Positions 1 through 7,830 of a stretch of DNA of 42,569 nt are shown one piece after another. The position numbers and the translations under genes are program-made. Origin of the DNA: Lentisphaerota bacterium (lineage in GTDB: Bacteria; Verrucomicrobiota; Lentisphaeria; Victivallales; Victivallaceae); NCBI GenBank assembly GCA_015061775.1, contig SUVY01000016.1, positions 1 through 42,569 on the forward strand. The letters are read 5' to 3'. The notes under the pieces were generated by a model that saw nothing but the letters and a program-made list of their open reading frames with translations, searched no databases and had not been told where the DNA came from. Position 1 is the first letter of the stretch. Each line of letters starts with the position of its first letter.

Positions 1-12
1 AAAAAAGGAATC

Positions 13-107
13 GGCTATTGATTTTGGAACAAAATCAATAGCCAGAGGTGCAGGGGATTCTCCCCTGCCGGGAGATTTTTAAGAGGCAAGCAGCCTCTTA
101 AACTCCC
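13..107. repeat. Three consecutive perfect inverted repeats
   Basis: Three hairpins lie within 95 bp. Arms 13-25 and 31-43 (13 bp, loop GGAAC); arms 50-57 and 61-68 (GCAGGGGA/TCCCCTGC, loop TTC); arms 78-87 and 93-102 (10 bp, loop AAGCA), the last extended by an outer GGGAG/CTCCC pair at 70-74 and 103-107. All arms match perfectly. On the minus strand they follow the hydrolase stop at 131, and a T-run (complement of A1-A6) lies shortly after the last arm, so the final hairpin could terminate that gene. Three hairpins are more than a simple terminator needs; a repeated intergenic element is an alternative. Confidence 0.8.
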
Positions 108-130
108 TCACCATACGATGCTGAAACCTG

Positions 131-1024
131 TTACTTGACAGCTTTGGGAGAATTAACCTTATTATCCTTAACTACTTTTTGGGGAGTGGCTGATTTCTTC
201 TTTGCTGATTTTTTGGGATTCACGATTTTGTCGATCATCGCATAGCTCGGCGGAGCACATGATCCATGAGTTCCATACGGAATTCTGATGATCTTTATAT
301 TATCGTTTTTGTAAATACGTTTGAGTCGCGCAGCCAGCAGGGCATTTTCTTCGACGCGAGCAGGCCAGTCAAAATCGCTGTCTCCGACAAACAGTATCAT
401 GTTGGGAGCATTTTTCCCCGCATGGAAAATGGGGGCATACTCATCGATCAGGAAATCCGGAGTCTTGGGATCGACAGCGCGGCGTTCTCCGAGCACTCTG
501 AAGTGGGTGGTCATCTGACCTGAAACGGGAAAAAATCCTGCGATCTGGTGCGGATCGACTCCGAATGAATTGAGATACTTTTTATCGAGAGCGATCATTG
601 CGGTAAGATAACCTCCGGCAGAGTGTCCGGTAATATAGATCTTTTTGGGGTCGCCGCCGTACTTCTCGATATTCTTCACCACCCATGCGGTTGCCGCTGC
701 GGCATCGTAGATGTAATCGGGGCACTTGGCTTTGGGGCCGGAGAGGCGGTAATCCACGGCGACGTATGCAGCTTTATCGCGATTGATGTATCCGCAATAT
801 CCGCCTTTGCCGCGGCTCAGCCCTCCCCCGTGGAAATAAATAACGGTGGGAAATCCTTTGGGCGCATTGTCCGGAACAGAGAGTCTGAGTTTGCAACGCT
901 CGTTGCGGTACTCAACATTTCCCTGGGCAGGAGCACTTTTTTCGTAATACGAAATATCGTTGTACTCGGCGGCACACAGTCCGACAGCTGCGGCAAAAAT
1001 GGCAGCTACAAATATTTTCTTCAT
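131..1024 (-). CDS. Secreted alpha/beta hydrolase, esterase/lipase type
   Basis: The 297-residue protein starts with an N-terminal signal peptide (basic MKK, hydrophobic stretch to about residue 19, likely cleaved after CAA), so it is probably periplasmic or secreted. The oxyanion-hole motif HGGG is at 65-68 and the nucleophile elbow GHSAG at 133-137 (Ser135). Asp in GDSDFDW near 214-218 and His251 in GTHG complete a plausible triad. This is the BD-FAE / alpha-beta hydrolase-3 group, which includes lipases and carbohydrate esterases; the substrate cannot be read. The last 30 residues form a lysine-rich tail (KKSAKKKSA and onward), unusual for the fold. It is monocistronic, with a promoter at 1062-1090 and an AAGGAG ribosome-binding site 7 nt before the ATG. 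Near other glycan-active genes, carbohydrate de-esterification is a reasonable guess. Confidence 0.85.
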   Translation of the reverse strand: MKKIFVAAIFAAAVGLCAAEYNDISYYEKSAPAQGNVEYRNERCKLRLSVPDNAPKGFPTVIYFHGGGLSRGKGGYCGYINRDKAAYVAVDYRLSGPKAKCPDYIYDAAAATAWVVKNIEKYGGDPKKIYITGHSAGGYLTAMIALDKKYLNSFGVDPHQIAGFFPVSGQMTTHFRVLGERRAVDPKTPDFLIDEYAPIFHAGKNAPNMILFVGDSDFDWPARVEENALLAARLKRIYKNDNIKIIRIPYGTHGSCAPPSYAMIDKIVNPKKSAKKKSATPQKVVKDNKVNSPKAVK

Positions 1025-1061
1025 ACATTTTCTCCTTGTTTTTACGGTTGAAGAATGGCAG

Positions 1062-1090
1062 AATATACATCAAAACCGGCTGTTTTTCAA
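1062..1090 (-). promoter_or_regulatory. Promoter for the secreted hydrolase
   Basis: On the minus strand, TTGAAA (1085-1090) is followed after 17 bp by TATATT (1062-1067). Predicted transcription start is near 1055, giving a 5' leader of about 30 nt that carries AAGGAG before the ATG at 1024. Confidence 0.65.
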
Positions 1091-1140
1091 GATAAACCGT
1101 CAAAAAAAGAGGAATATAACATTTTTTTTAGACAAAACAT

Positions 1141-1169
1141 TTGCCGTAACGCAAAAAATGTGTTATATT
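1141..1169 (+). promoter_or_regulatory. Promoter for the purV operon
   Basis: TTGCCG (1141-1146), 17 bp, then TATATT (1164-1169), with TG just upstream (TGTTATATT, extended -10). The start would be near 1176, placing it about 50 nt before the ATG at 1225. It diverges from the hydrolase promoter. Confidence 0.6.
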
Positions 1170-1224
1170 TCATGTGTGTAATTTTATACATATAAAATCC
1201 TTAAAATATTTGGAGAAGAAAATC

Positions 1225-2343
1225 ATGGCAAAAGAGCTTTCACGTTCCAGCTATCTGGAAAAAAATGTTGGTGATTTTTCATCAGAAATCATCATCGACG
1301 GCCGCCGCTACGAAAAGGTCGATGACCTGCGTTACGGAACCAACCCCCACCAGCCTGCGGCTTATTACCGCGAAGTAGGCAAAGAGGGTGTTATCGGCGG
1401 AATGAAGATCCTCAAAAACGGCAAGAGCGGTCTCTCCCAGACCAACCTCGAGGACATTTCAGGTGCCCTCAATATCGTGAAGTTCTGCGACCGTCCCGCC
1501 TGCGCGGTGATGAAACACGTGAACCCCTCCGGAGCTGCGATCTCTCTTCCGGGAGAGACTCTGACCGAGGTTTATCTCAAAGCCAAGAACGCCGATGCCC
1601 GCGCCGCTTTCGGAAGCGTTGTCGCATTCAACGTCGAAGTCGGAGAAGATACCGCAAAAGAGATCATGTCCAGCTTTGTCGAGTGCGTCGTTGCTCCCTC
1701 ATTCACCGCCGAAGCCATCGCGGTCTTCAACGACGGAGAGACCTATAAGCTCAATAAACACATCCGTATCGTCCAGTGCGGAAATCCCTCCGACCTCCCC
1801 CGTTACACCGGCGAACCCGATGCCTCATACAACACCATCAAAGTCCTTGCGGACGGCTCGCTGATCGTTGCCTCTCCGCTCACGACCGCGATGCGTTCTG
1901 TCGATGACCTCAGCAAAGCCTGCGGAAGCAACAGCCGCTGCGGAGATCAGGAGTCAACCGTTGAACCCACCGAACAGCAGAAACTTGATATGCTCTTCTC
2001 ATGGTACGTCAACATCAGCGTCCGCTCCAACGGAGTTGTCATCGTCAAAGACGGTCAGACCCTCTGCGTCGGTACCGGCGAGCAGGACCGCGTCGGAGCC
2101 ATCGAGCAGGCTATCGCCAAATTCCGTCAGAAATACACCGGAACCGGAACTCTTGAAGGAGCAGTCATGTCCAGCGACGGATTCTTCCCGTTTGAGGACG
2201 GAGTCGAAGTCGCCGCCGCTGCCGGAATCAAGGCTATCGTCGCTCCGGCAGGTTCCCTGCGCGATGCCGACGTCATCAAACGCGCGAACGAACTCGGAGT
2301 CGCCCTTTGCCACGCTCCTGAGCGCATCTTCTCTCACCACTAA
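1225..2343 (+). CDS. purV: Stand-alone AICAR transformylase (C-terminal half of PurH)
   Basis: This enzyme transfers a formyl group from 10-formyltetrahydrofolate to AICAR to make FAICAR, the penultimate step of IMP synthesis. The 372 residues match only the AICARFT domain of bifunctional PurH (about 520 aa): RYGTNPHQ at 36-43, KSGLSQTNLED near 67-77, the KH motif as KHVNPSG at 97-103, and a typical C-terminus with FFPFEDGVEVAAAAG followed by GVALCHAPERIF. The N-terminal MGS-like IMP cyclohydrolase domain is absent, so FAICAR ring closure must come from a separate protein. The ATG at 1225 is chosen because GGAGAAG lies 7 nt upstream; an in-frame ATG at 1174 would sit at the predicted transcription start with no binding site. 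First gene of a run of four. Confidence 0.9.
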   Translation: MAKELSRSSYLEKNVGDFSSEIIIDGRRYEKVDDLRYGTNPHQPAAYYREVGKEGVIGGMKILKNGKSGLSQTNLEDISGALNIVKFCDRPACAVMKHVNPSGAAISLPGETLTEVYLKAKNADARAAFGSVVAFNVEVGEDTAKEIMSSFVECVVAPSFTAEAIAVFNDGETYKLNKHIRIVQCGNPSDLPRYTGEPDASYNTIKVLADGSLIVASPLTTAMRSVDDLSKACGSNSRCGDQESTVEPTEQQKLDMLFSWYVNISVRSNGVVIVKDGQTLCVGTGEQDRVGAIEQAIAKFRQKYTGTGTLEGAVMSSDGFFPFEDGVEVAAAAGIKAIVAPAGSLRDADVIKRANELGVALCHAPERIFSHH

Positions 2344-2364
2344 TTTTCAGAAGGAAAACTCAAA

Positions 2365-3042
2365 ATGTCCAACCAAGTCACCGATAAAAAAATCAACAAC
2401 GGAATGGGTGAAGCCCTGTTCAGCGACCGCGAACGTTTTGAAATGTGGTTCACCGAAAACTGGAAGAAGACCGCCTTCATCGCTCTCGGAGTTGTCGTCG
2501 TGTTTTCCGCTGCTTTCGGTATCGCCGGACACATCAAAGCCAAACGTATCGCCGGAGCCGCTGAACTCTCAGCCGCGACCACGATCGACACCCTCAAGGC
2601 TGCTCTGAAAAAGAATTCGGACAACCCCGCTTCATCGATTGCCAGACTGCGTCTTGCCAATATGCTTTTCGATGCGGAAAAATACACCGATGCCATCGAA
2701 TACCTCAACGCGATCGCTGCTGACAAGAACGCCGATCAGATGCTGGTGAACACTGCGAAACTCAACATCGCCAAAGCTCTTGAGCTCTCCGGCAAACTGG
2801 AAGAGTCCGCCGACGCCTTCTCGAAGTGTGCCGCAGCCTCCGGAGACAACATGTCCATCAAGGCTGAAGCCGCTTTCGGAGCAGCCCGTCTCTACGCAAA
2901 ACTCGGAAAAACCGCTAAAGCTCTTGCTGAGATCAACAATATCAAAAGCTCAGTAAAGGATGCGATGATGAACCCCTATGTTGCTGAAGCAGCTTCCCTT
3001 GAGGTTGCCATTCTCAACAAAGAGTACGGCAAGATCCAGTAA
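2365..3042 (+). CDS. Single-pass membrane protein with TPR-like periplasmic domain (YfgM-like)
   Basis: The 225-residue protein has a cytoplasmic N-terminus of about 35 residues and one membrane segment near 36-54 (AFIALGVVVVFSAAFGIAG). The rest is an alpha-helical domain with TPR-like pairs (ARLRLANMLFDAEKYTDAIE, LNIAKALELSGKLEESADAF, AAFGAARLYAKLGKTAKALA). This is the layout of YfgM / TPR_21 proteins, which bind partners at the Sec translocon in E. coli; that role is not shown here. AAGGA precedes the ATG. It lies 21 nt after purV and 8 nt before the methyltransferase, so it is co-transcribed. Function is otherwise unknown. Confidence 0.75.
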   Translation: MSNQVTDKKINNGMGEALFSDRERFEMWFTENWKKTAFIALGVVVVFSAAFGIAGHIKAKRIAGAAELSAATTIDTLKAALKKNSDNPASSIARLRLANMLFDAEKYTDAIEYLNAIAADKNADQMLVNTAKLNIAKALELSGKLEESADAFSKCAAASGDNMSIKAEAAFGAARLYAKLGKTAKALAEINNIKSSVKDAMMNPYVAEAASLEVAILNKEYGKIQ

Positions 3043-3050
3043 GTTTTATC

Positions 3051-3821
3051 ATGACACAGAACTCCCCCAGCCGCCGCGAATTGAGTTTGCTCCGCGCTCT
3101 GCTTACCAGAGGCGGACGCAAGCGTTCCAACTGCTGCCGCTGTGAGGGAGTCAGAGCTGTTGAAGAGCTGCTTGCCAGACGCAAGGACCTTGTGCAGTTC
3201 ATCGTCGCAACCCGGCGGGGTATAGACGCAATGAGGTGTGAACTTCCGGAAGTAAAGATTCTGTCTGAAGAGGAGTTTTCCCAATACTCCGACACCCTCA
3301 ACTCACAGGGAGTAATTGCTGTGGCAGAGATTCCGGAGTCGCCTGACACTCCTGTCGCGGGCGACTTCATCCTTGCACTCGATCAGCTCAATGACCCCGG
3401 AAACTTCGGAACAATTTCCCGCACCTACCGCGCCATCGGAGGTCAGGAGCTCTGGTACACAAAGGGCTCAGTAGATCCCTGGTGCGACAAAGCTATCCGC
3501 TCAGGAATGGGAGCTCAATTTTCGCTCAATGTAAGAAAATTCGATGATCTTCGATCGCTCTGCGACGCGGCGGAAAAAGCAGGATTCCAGACCATATACA
3601 TAGCCGATCCCCACAAGGGAGAGAGCTGTTTCACCGCCGAAAAACTCTTCAAAAAATCTGTTCTCGTTATCGGAAGCGAAGCTAATGGCGTATCAATGTT
3701 TCCGGAAAACTCCCGCAGCGTGATGATTCCCATGCCGGGGGATTACGAATCGCTGAACGCGGCTCAGGCGGCAACTGTTCTGCTGCTCGAATATGTACGC
3801 CGCAATACTCAATATATATAA
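3051..3821 (+). CDS. SpoU/TrmH-family RNA 2'-O-methyltransferase
   Basis: This 256-residue protein has the three SPOUT knot motifs in order: motif 1 DQLNDPGNFGTISR near 110-123, motif 2 VLVIGSEANGV near 208-218, and motif 3 MPGDYESLNAAQAATVLL near 228-245. These bind S-adenosylmethionine and form the trefoil knot. A short N-terminal region (residues 31-100, beginning CEGVRAVEELL) matches the SpoU substrate-binding domain. Family members methylate 2'-OH of rRNA (RlmB G2251 and relatives) or tRNA; the sequence does not say which. The extreme N-terminus is basic and cysteine-containing (RGGRKRSNCCRC). It sits 8 nt after the TPR gene, in the same operon. Confidence 0.85.
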   Translation: MTQNSPSRRELSLLRALLTRGGRKRSNCCRCEGVRAVEELLARRKDLVQFIVATRRGIDAMRCELPEVKILSEEEFSQYSDTLNSQGVIAVAEIPESPDTPVAGDFILALDQLNDPGNFGTISRTYRAIGGQELWYTKGSVDPWCDKAIRSGMGAQFSLNVRKFDDLRSLCDAAEKAGFQTIYIADPHKGESCFTAEKLFKKSVLVIGSEANGVSMFPENSRSVMIPMPGDYESLNAAQAATVLLLEYVRRNTQYI

Positions 3822-3822
3822 T

Positions 3823-4923
3823 ATGAAAAACATTCACCTCCTTTATCTTGCTGTTTTTGCCGGAAGTTGTGCGGCAACGCTTGTGCTCACTCCGGTTTTC
3901 CGCAAACTCGCGGTTATCACAAACTTTATGGATGTCCCGGCGGACAATCACAAAGGACATAAAAAATCAACTCCGCTCCTCGGAGGACTGGCGATGTTTA
4001 CAGCCTGGCTCTTCTGTATCGGAGCAGGTATCTGGGTTATCCACAGCCGTTTTGCCGACAGTTTTCCGCTCGATGCAGAACAGCTCAAAGGAGTAGCAAC
4101 TGTTTCCCGCGAACTGCTCTTTCTCATGGGAGGCGCGACGCTCGCGGTGCTCCTCGGCTTGATAGATGACAAAATAGCGATGTCCGCAAAAGTGAAGTTC
4201 ACAGGACAGTTCGTCATCGCCCTTATCGCAGTATTCCTCGGCGGAGTGAAATTCAATATTTTTCCGGAGTACCCTGTTTGCTCAACGGCGTTTACTCTCT
4301 TCTGGATCATGCTTCTGATGAACTCCATAAACTTCTTCGACAACATGGACGGTCTTGCCGTCGGAACAGTTGCTATCGCCATGGCTCTCTTTGCCGCCGT
4401 TGCCGCTCTCAACGGGCAGTTTCTGGTCGCAAGTTTCTCCGCCCTCAACTGCGGAGTATGCTGCGGCTTCTGGTTCTACAATGCCAACCCGGCAACTATA
4501 TTTATGGGAGACTCAGGAAGCCACTTCATCGGATACCTCGCTGCAATCATATCATCTCAGGTCACCTTTTTCGACAAGAGTTTCTCTCTTTCGCGCTTTC
4601 CCGTTCTTATGCCGATGTTCATTCTCGCCCTGCCCCTGTTCGACACCCTGATGGTCGTTTTGATCCGCACCCGCAACAAAAAGCCGTTCTGGATCGGAGA
4701 CCACAACCACATATCGCACCGTTTTGTCAGGATGGGACTCGACCGCAAACAGGCTGTCCAGCTCGTCCACCTTATGGCATTGGCAATCGGTATCGGAATC
4801 CTTCCGGTCTTCTGGGGAAACTTTACAACCGCCGCGATTTTGGTGTTTCAGTCGCTCATTCTGCTTTTGATCGTCACCTGCCTGCAGCTTTGGCTGTCGA
4901 AAAAATCTGACGCAAAAGAGTGA
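3823..4923 (+). CDS. WecA/TagO-like polyprenyl-phosphate sugar-1-phosphate transferase
   Basis: This integral membrane enzyme of the MraY/WecA superfamily transfers a HexNAc-1-phosphate from a UDP-sugar to undecaprenyl phosphate, starting O-antigen or other surface polysaccharide. In the 366 residues about ten hydrophobic segments alternate with family motifs: HKKSTPLLGGLAMF, the Mg-binding LLGLIDDK, NSINFFDNMDGLA, FMGDSGSHFIGY and the late IGDHNHISHRFVRMG loop that resembles HxxH of WecA/TagO rather than MraY. The ATG at 3823 is used because it begins just after the previous stop (3819-3821); an ATG at 3793 would overlap the methyltransferase. With kdsC and the Kdo-kinase-like gene it indicates lipopolysaccharide synthesis. 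The exact sugar is unknown. Confidence 0.88.
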   Translation: MKNIHLLYLAVFAGSCAATLVLTPVFRKLAVITNFMDVPADNHKGHKKSTPLLGGLAMFTAWLFCIGAGIWVIHSRFADSFPLDAEQLKGVATVSRELLFLMGGATLAVLLGLIDDKIAMSAKVKFTGQFVIALIAVFLGGVKFNIFPEYPVCSTAFTLFWIMLLMNSINFFDNMDGLAVGTVAIAMALFAAVAALNGQFLVASFSALNCGVCCGFWFYNANPATIFMGDSGSHFIGYLAAIISSQVTFFDKSFSLSRFPVLMPMFILALPLFDTLMVVLIRTRNKKPFWIGDHNHISHRFVRMGLDRKQAVQLVHLMALAIGIGILPVFWGNFTTAAILVFQSLILLLIVTCLQLWLSKKSDAKE

Positions 4924-4930
4924 TTGCGGC

Positions 4931-4959
4931 TTGAAAAATACCTTTTCAGGTGCTATTTG
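4931..4959 (+). promoter_or_regulatory. Possible promoter for the DUF1501 gene
   Basis: TTGAAA (4931-4936), 17 bp, then TATTTG (4954-4959), preceded by TGC as an extended -10. The -10 is weak, but spacing and the TGC context match the other promoters in the window. The leader would be about 40 nt. Confidence 0.45.
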
Positions 4960-5003
4960 TATAAAAAGAGAATAATTACTGATTTCCGAAAGGGGTGAAG
5001 ACT

Positions 5004-6314
5004 ATGAAAAGAAGAGACTTTCTCAAAGCCCTTGCCGCAATGGGCATCTACGGTGCTTTTTCGCCCTTCGCCAGCAACAAACTGGTGGGCAATACGATAA
5101 AAAAATCCTCCATATCCGGAAGCCGGGTAAAATCGGTCATAGAAATATGGGTGTGGGGCGGACCGTCCCAGCTTGAAACATTCGACCCCAAACCCAAAGC
5201 AGGTTTTGAATTCAACGGAGGTTTCGGAGCGATCCCCACCAACGTTCCCGGAGTGGAAGTCAGTCAATTCATGCCCAAGCTGGCGCAGCATGCAGACAAA
5301 TACTCCATCATACGCAGTATGACCCACAAGTATTTCGGCCACGAAGCTGCGACATACCTTATGCAGACCGGAAGAGTTCCGGGAGGAGGTCGCACCTACC
5401 CTGCGATCGGAGCATTGTTTGCCCGCTTCAAGGGACACGAATATCAGGGTAAACTTCCTCCGTATATCGCCCTTACGATCAACAAGGGACGCTTTTCTGA
5501 GAACGGTTTTCTGAGTGACCGCTACCGTCCGCTTGCCACCGGAGGAAATCCGGCAGCGCAGCGTTTTGTTGTCGATGGCTTTGTTCCTCCGGGTGACGCA
5601 ACTGCCCGGGAGATCAAAGCGCGCCAGGAGTTCGCAAGACAACTCGACGTCCTCGGCAGCGATATGCCCGATCACCCGGAGTTTGCCGCCTTCACCAAGG
5701 CTGGAGACGCGGCGCAGGAGATCATCAACGGTTCGGCAGCCCAGGCATTCAATCTTGCCCTCGAGAGCGAAGAGACCAGAAACTTCTACGGACGCAACAA
5801 GTTCGGACAATCCTGTCTGGTCGCCCGCCGTCTGGTCGAGGCTGGAGTTCCTTATATAACTATCAATGCCACGGGATGGGACACCCATATCCGCCATTTT
5901 GAAACATTGAACCGCATTGCTCCTGAAATGGATCAGGCTGTTGCGGCGCTGCTTTCAGACCTTCATCAGAAAAAACTTCTCGATCAGACCATCGTCTGGT
6001 GGAGCGGTGAATTCGGACGCACTCCGAAGGTCGATACCGAACCGCCGTGGAACGGAGGACGCAACCACTTTGCGACCTGTTTCTCTGCAATGGTTGCCGG
6101 AGGCGGTTTCGCCGGAGGAAAGGTGATCGGAGAGTCTGACGCCACCGCCGCCAATGTGGTAAACCGTCCGGTGGCTCCGCAGGATCTGCTCGGCAGCATT
6201 TATGAGCTCGCCGGAATAAATCCCGACGGAGATCTTCCCAACCCCATCGGTCTCAAAACAACCATTCTTCCGCAGGAGTCGAAAGCCGGCAGACTGCGTG
6301 AAATATATATGTAA
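5004..6314 (+). CDS. DUF1501 protein with Tat signal
   Basis: The 436-residue protein begins MKRRDFLKALAAMG, a twin-arginine signal (RRDFLK then a hydrophobic stretch), so a folded protein is exported. The rest matches DUF1501, a family with an alkaline-phosphatase/sulfatase-like fold that is greatly expanded in Planctomycetes and Lentisphaerae: IEIWVWGGPSQLETFDPK early, MTHKYFGHEAATYLMQTGR, GWDTHIRHFETL, VVWWSGEFGRTPK variant (IVWWSGEFGRTPK), and GRNHFATCFSAMVAGGG near the end. No enzymatic activity is established for the family. In planctomycetes it often sits beside DUF1549/DUF1553 genes; none is present here. The ATG at 5004 has AGGGGTG 6 nt upstream; a GTG at 4995 lies inside that site. 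A GT39-like gene follows 4 nt later. Confidence 0.88.
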   Translation: MKRRDFLKALAAMGIYGAFSPFASNKLVGNTIKKSSISGSRVKSVIEIWVWGGPSQLETFDPKPKAGFEFNGGFGAIPTNVPGVEVSQFMPKLAQHADKYSIIRSMTHKYFGHEAATYLMQTGRVPGGGRTYPAIGALFARFKGHEYQGKLPPYIALTINKGRFSENGFLSDRYRPLATGGNPAAQRFVVDGFVPPGDATAREIKARQEFARQLDVLGSDMPDHPEFAAFTKAGDAAQEIINGSAAQAFNLALESEETRNFYGRNKFGQSCLVARRLVEAGVPYITINATGWDTHIRHFETLNRIAPEMDQAVAALLSDLHQKKLLDQTIVWWSGEFGRTPKVDTEPPWNGGRNHFATCFSAMVAGGGFAGGKVIGESDATAANVVNRPVAPQDLLGSIYELAGINPDGDLPNPIGLKTTILPQESKAGRLREIYM

Positions 6315-6318
6315 TGTC

Positions 6319-7824
6319 ATGAAAAATTTTATTTGCAAGCTCTTTTCGCCGCTGTGGGACAATCCGCGTAACGGAGTGTTTCTGGTTCTGATTTTTACAG
6401 TTGCGGCATGGACGATACAATGTTCCTGCTTGCAAAGCGTCCTCGGACTCGATGTCCTTGAAGCGATTTCATGGGGAAAAAACTACGATACCTGGGGCAA
6501 CGTCAAACATCCTCCGTTGTCCGGCTGGATAGCGTTGGCGTTCACAACTCTTTCCGGAGGGAGAGACTGGTCACTCTACCTTGCCGCCCAGCTCTCACTT
6601 GCAACCGGCATCTGGTTCACCTATCTGCTGGGAAAAATGTTTCTGGATAAATATTCGGCAGCGGCGGGAGCAGTTCTGCTCGCGTCATGCTACTATTACT
6701 GTCCATCACTGCTTAAATTCAGCACATTTTTTGTTGAAACGGCTCTTGCTCCGGTCATCGCATGGAGTTTTTTCAAAGCTGTCAGAGAAAAGAAAGCTGT
6801 CTGGTACATAGTTCTCGGAGCCGTAAGTGCGGCTGGATTTCTCAACAAATACTCCATCGGACTCCTGTTTATTGCGCTTGCTGCCGTCATGTTTTCGACC
6901 CGGGAATACCGCCGGGAGCTGCGCAGTATCCGTCCCTATCTTTCCGCAGTCATTTTTATTCTGCTGATATCGCCGCACATCCATTGGCTGGTGAACAACG
7001 ATTTCATCTGCCTGAAACATATCGGGAACCGCCTCGATGAGGAATTCAGATGGTATGAACCCCTGATCGTAGCGGCAACGGCGGTATATCCTTTTGTACT
7101 CATGTATGCCGTCATGACAGCAGCAGCGTTTCCATTGAGAAAAAAGCTGGAAAAAATCTCTATCAACAAACCCGTATTCAAATGGAGCCTTATCCTTTCC
7201 GCCCTGCCCTGCGCGTTTTTACTGTTGAACAGTTTGTGCGGAAAAAGCGTGATCATGCTCTGGTTTTCCACTCTTGCCTCATTTTGCGGAATCCTGGCGG
7301 TTTCGCTGTTTCCGAGAAAAATCACCCGCGATCTCTACCGGAATATCCTCATTTTGATAATGGTGTATATGGTCGGAGTTTTTCTTGCTACAACCATCGA
7401 CCTCATGGTCAAAAGCCGTCCGAGACTCCACATGAAGCCGGAAGATGTCATCGCCGAAGTCAACAAAGTGTGGCAAAAAGAAAATCCCGGCAAACCGATT
7501 CCGCTTGTGCTCGGAGACCGCTGGTTCGGAAACATCATTGCCCATTATCATAAAGACGCTCCGGACTTCTGCGAATTTGATGAAGAGTTGAAAGATTACT
7601 GGAAAACCGGTAAATATATAGATAAAGCCCTCGCAAACGGAGCCGTTGTCATCAGCAGAAACCACCTGCTCTTTATGGAGTTCTCCTCTGAACTTGAAAA
7701 ACGCTGCGGACAAAGCATTGATTTCCACCACAACGCAATCATTCCATATAAATCCCTGTTCGGCAAACAAAAAGCACGAACTCTCTTTATCAGAGTTATC
7801 CGCGCCCACGCCTCAGAAAAATAA
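6319..7824 (+). CDS. GT39/ArnT-like membrane glycosyltransferase
   Basis: This 501-residue polytopic protein has the GT-C layout of dolichyl- or undecaprenyl-phosphate-dependent glycosyltransferases (PMT/ArnT, GT39). The first periplasmic loop carries the acidic motif LGLDVLEAISWGKNYDTW followed by KHPPLSGWIAL, where the Asp/Glu is the usual catalytic base and HPPL is diagnostic. About ten transmembrane helices follow, then a soluble C-terminal region of roughly 130 residues. Such enzymes add a sugar from a lipid carrier to lipid A, a glycan or a protein outside the membrane; the acceptor is unknown. Its ATG lies 4 nt after the DUF1501 stop with no clear ribosome-binding site, so translation may be coupled. 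A GTG at 6298 is the alternative start. It ends 6 nt from the convergent transferase gene with no terminator. Confidence 0.8.
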   Translation: MKNFICKLFSPLWDNPRNGVFLVLIFTVAAWTIQCSCLQSVLGLDVLEAISWGKNYDTWGNVKHPPLSGWIALAFTTLSGGRDWSLYLAAQLSLATGIWFTYLLGKMFLDKYSAAAGAVLLASCYYYCPSLLKFSTFFVETALAPVIAWSFFKAVREKKAVWYIVLGAVSAAGFLNKYSIGLLFIALAAVMFSTREYRRELRSIRPYLSAVIFILLISPHIHWLVNNDFICLKHIGNRLDEEFRWYEPLIVAATAVYPFVLMYAVMTAAAFPLRKKLEKISINKPVFKWSLILSALPCAFLLLNSLCGKSVIMLWFSTLASFCGILAVSLFPRKITRDLYRNILILIMVYMVGVFLATTIDLMVKSRPRLHMKPEDVIAEVNKVWQKENPGKPIPLVLGDRWFGNIIAHYHKDAPDFCEFDEELKDYWKTGKYIDKALANGAVVISRNHLLFMEFSSELEKRCGQSIDFHHNAIIPYKSLFGKQKARTLFIRVIRAHASEK

Positions 7825-7830
7825 TAACTC

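Noticed and set aside
1174-1224. Longer N-terminus for the AICAR transformylase
   Set aside because: The ATG at 1174 is at the predicted transcription start without a ribosome-binding site, and the added residues are unlike the family.
4953-5897. Long antisense open frame opposite the DUF1501 gene
   Set aside because: The plus-strand frame has clear family motifs and a Tat signal; the antisense frame is a by-product of codon bias.
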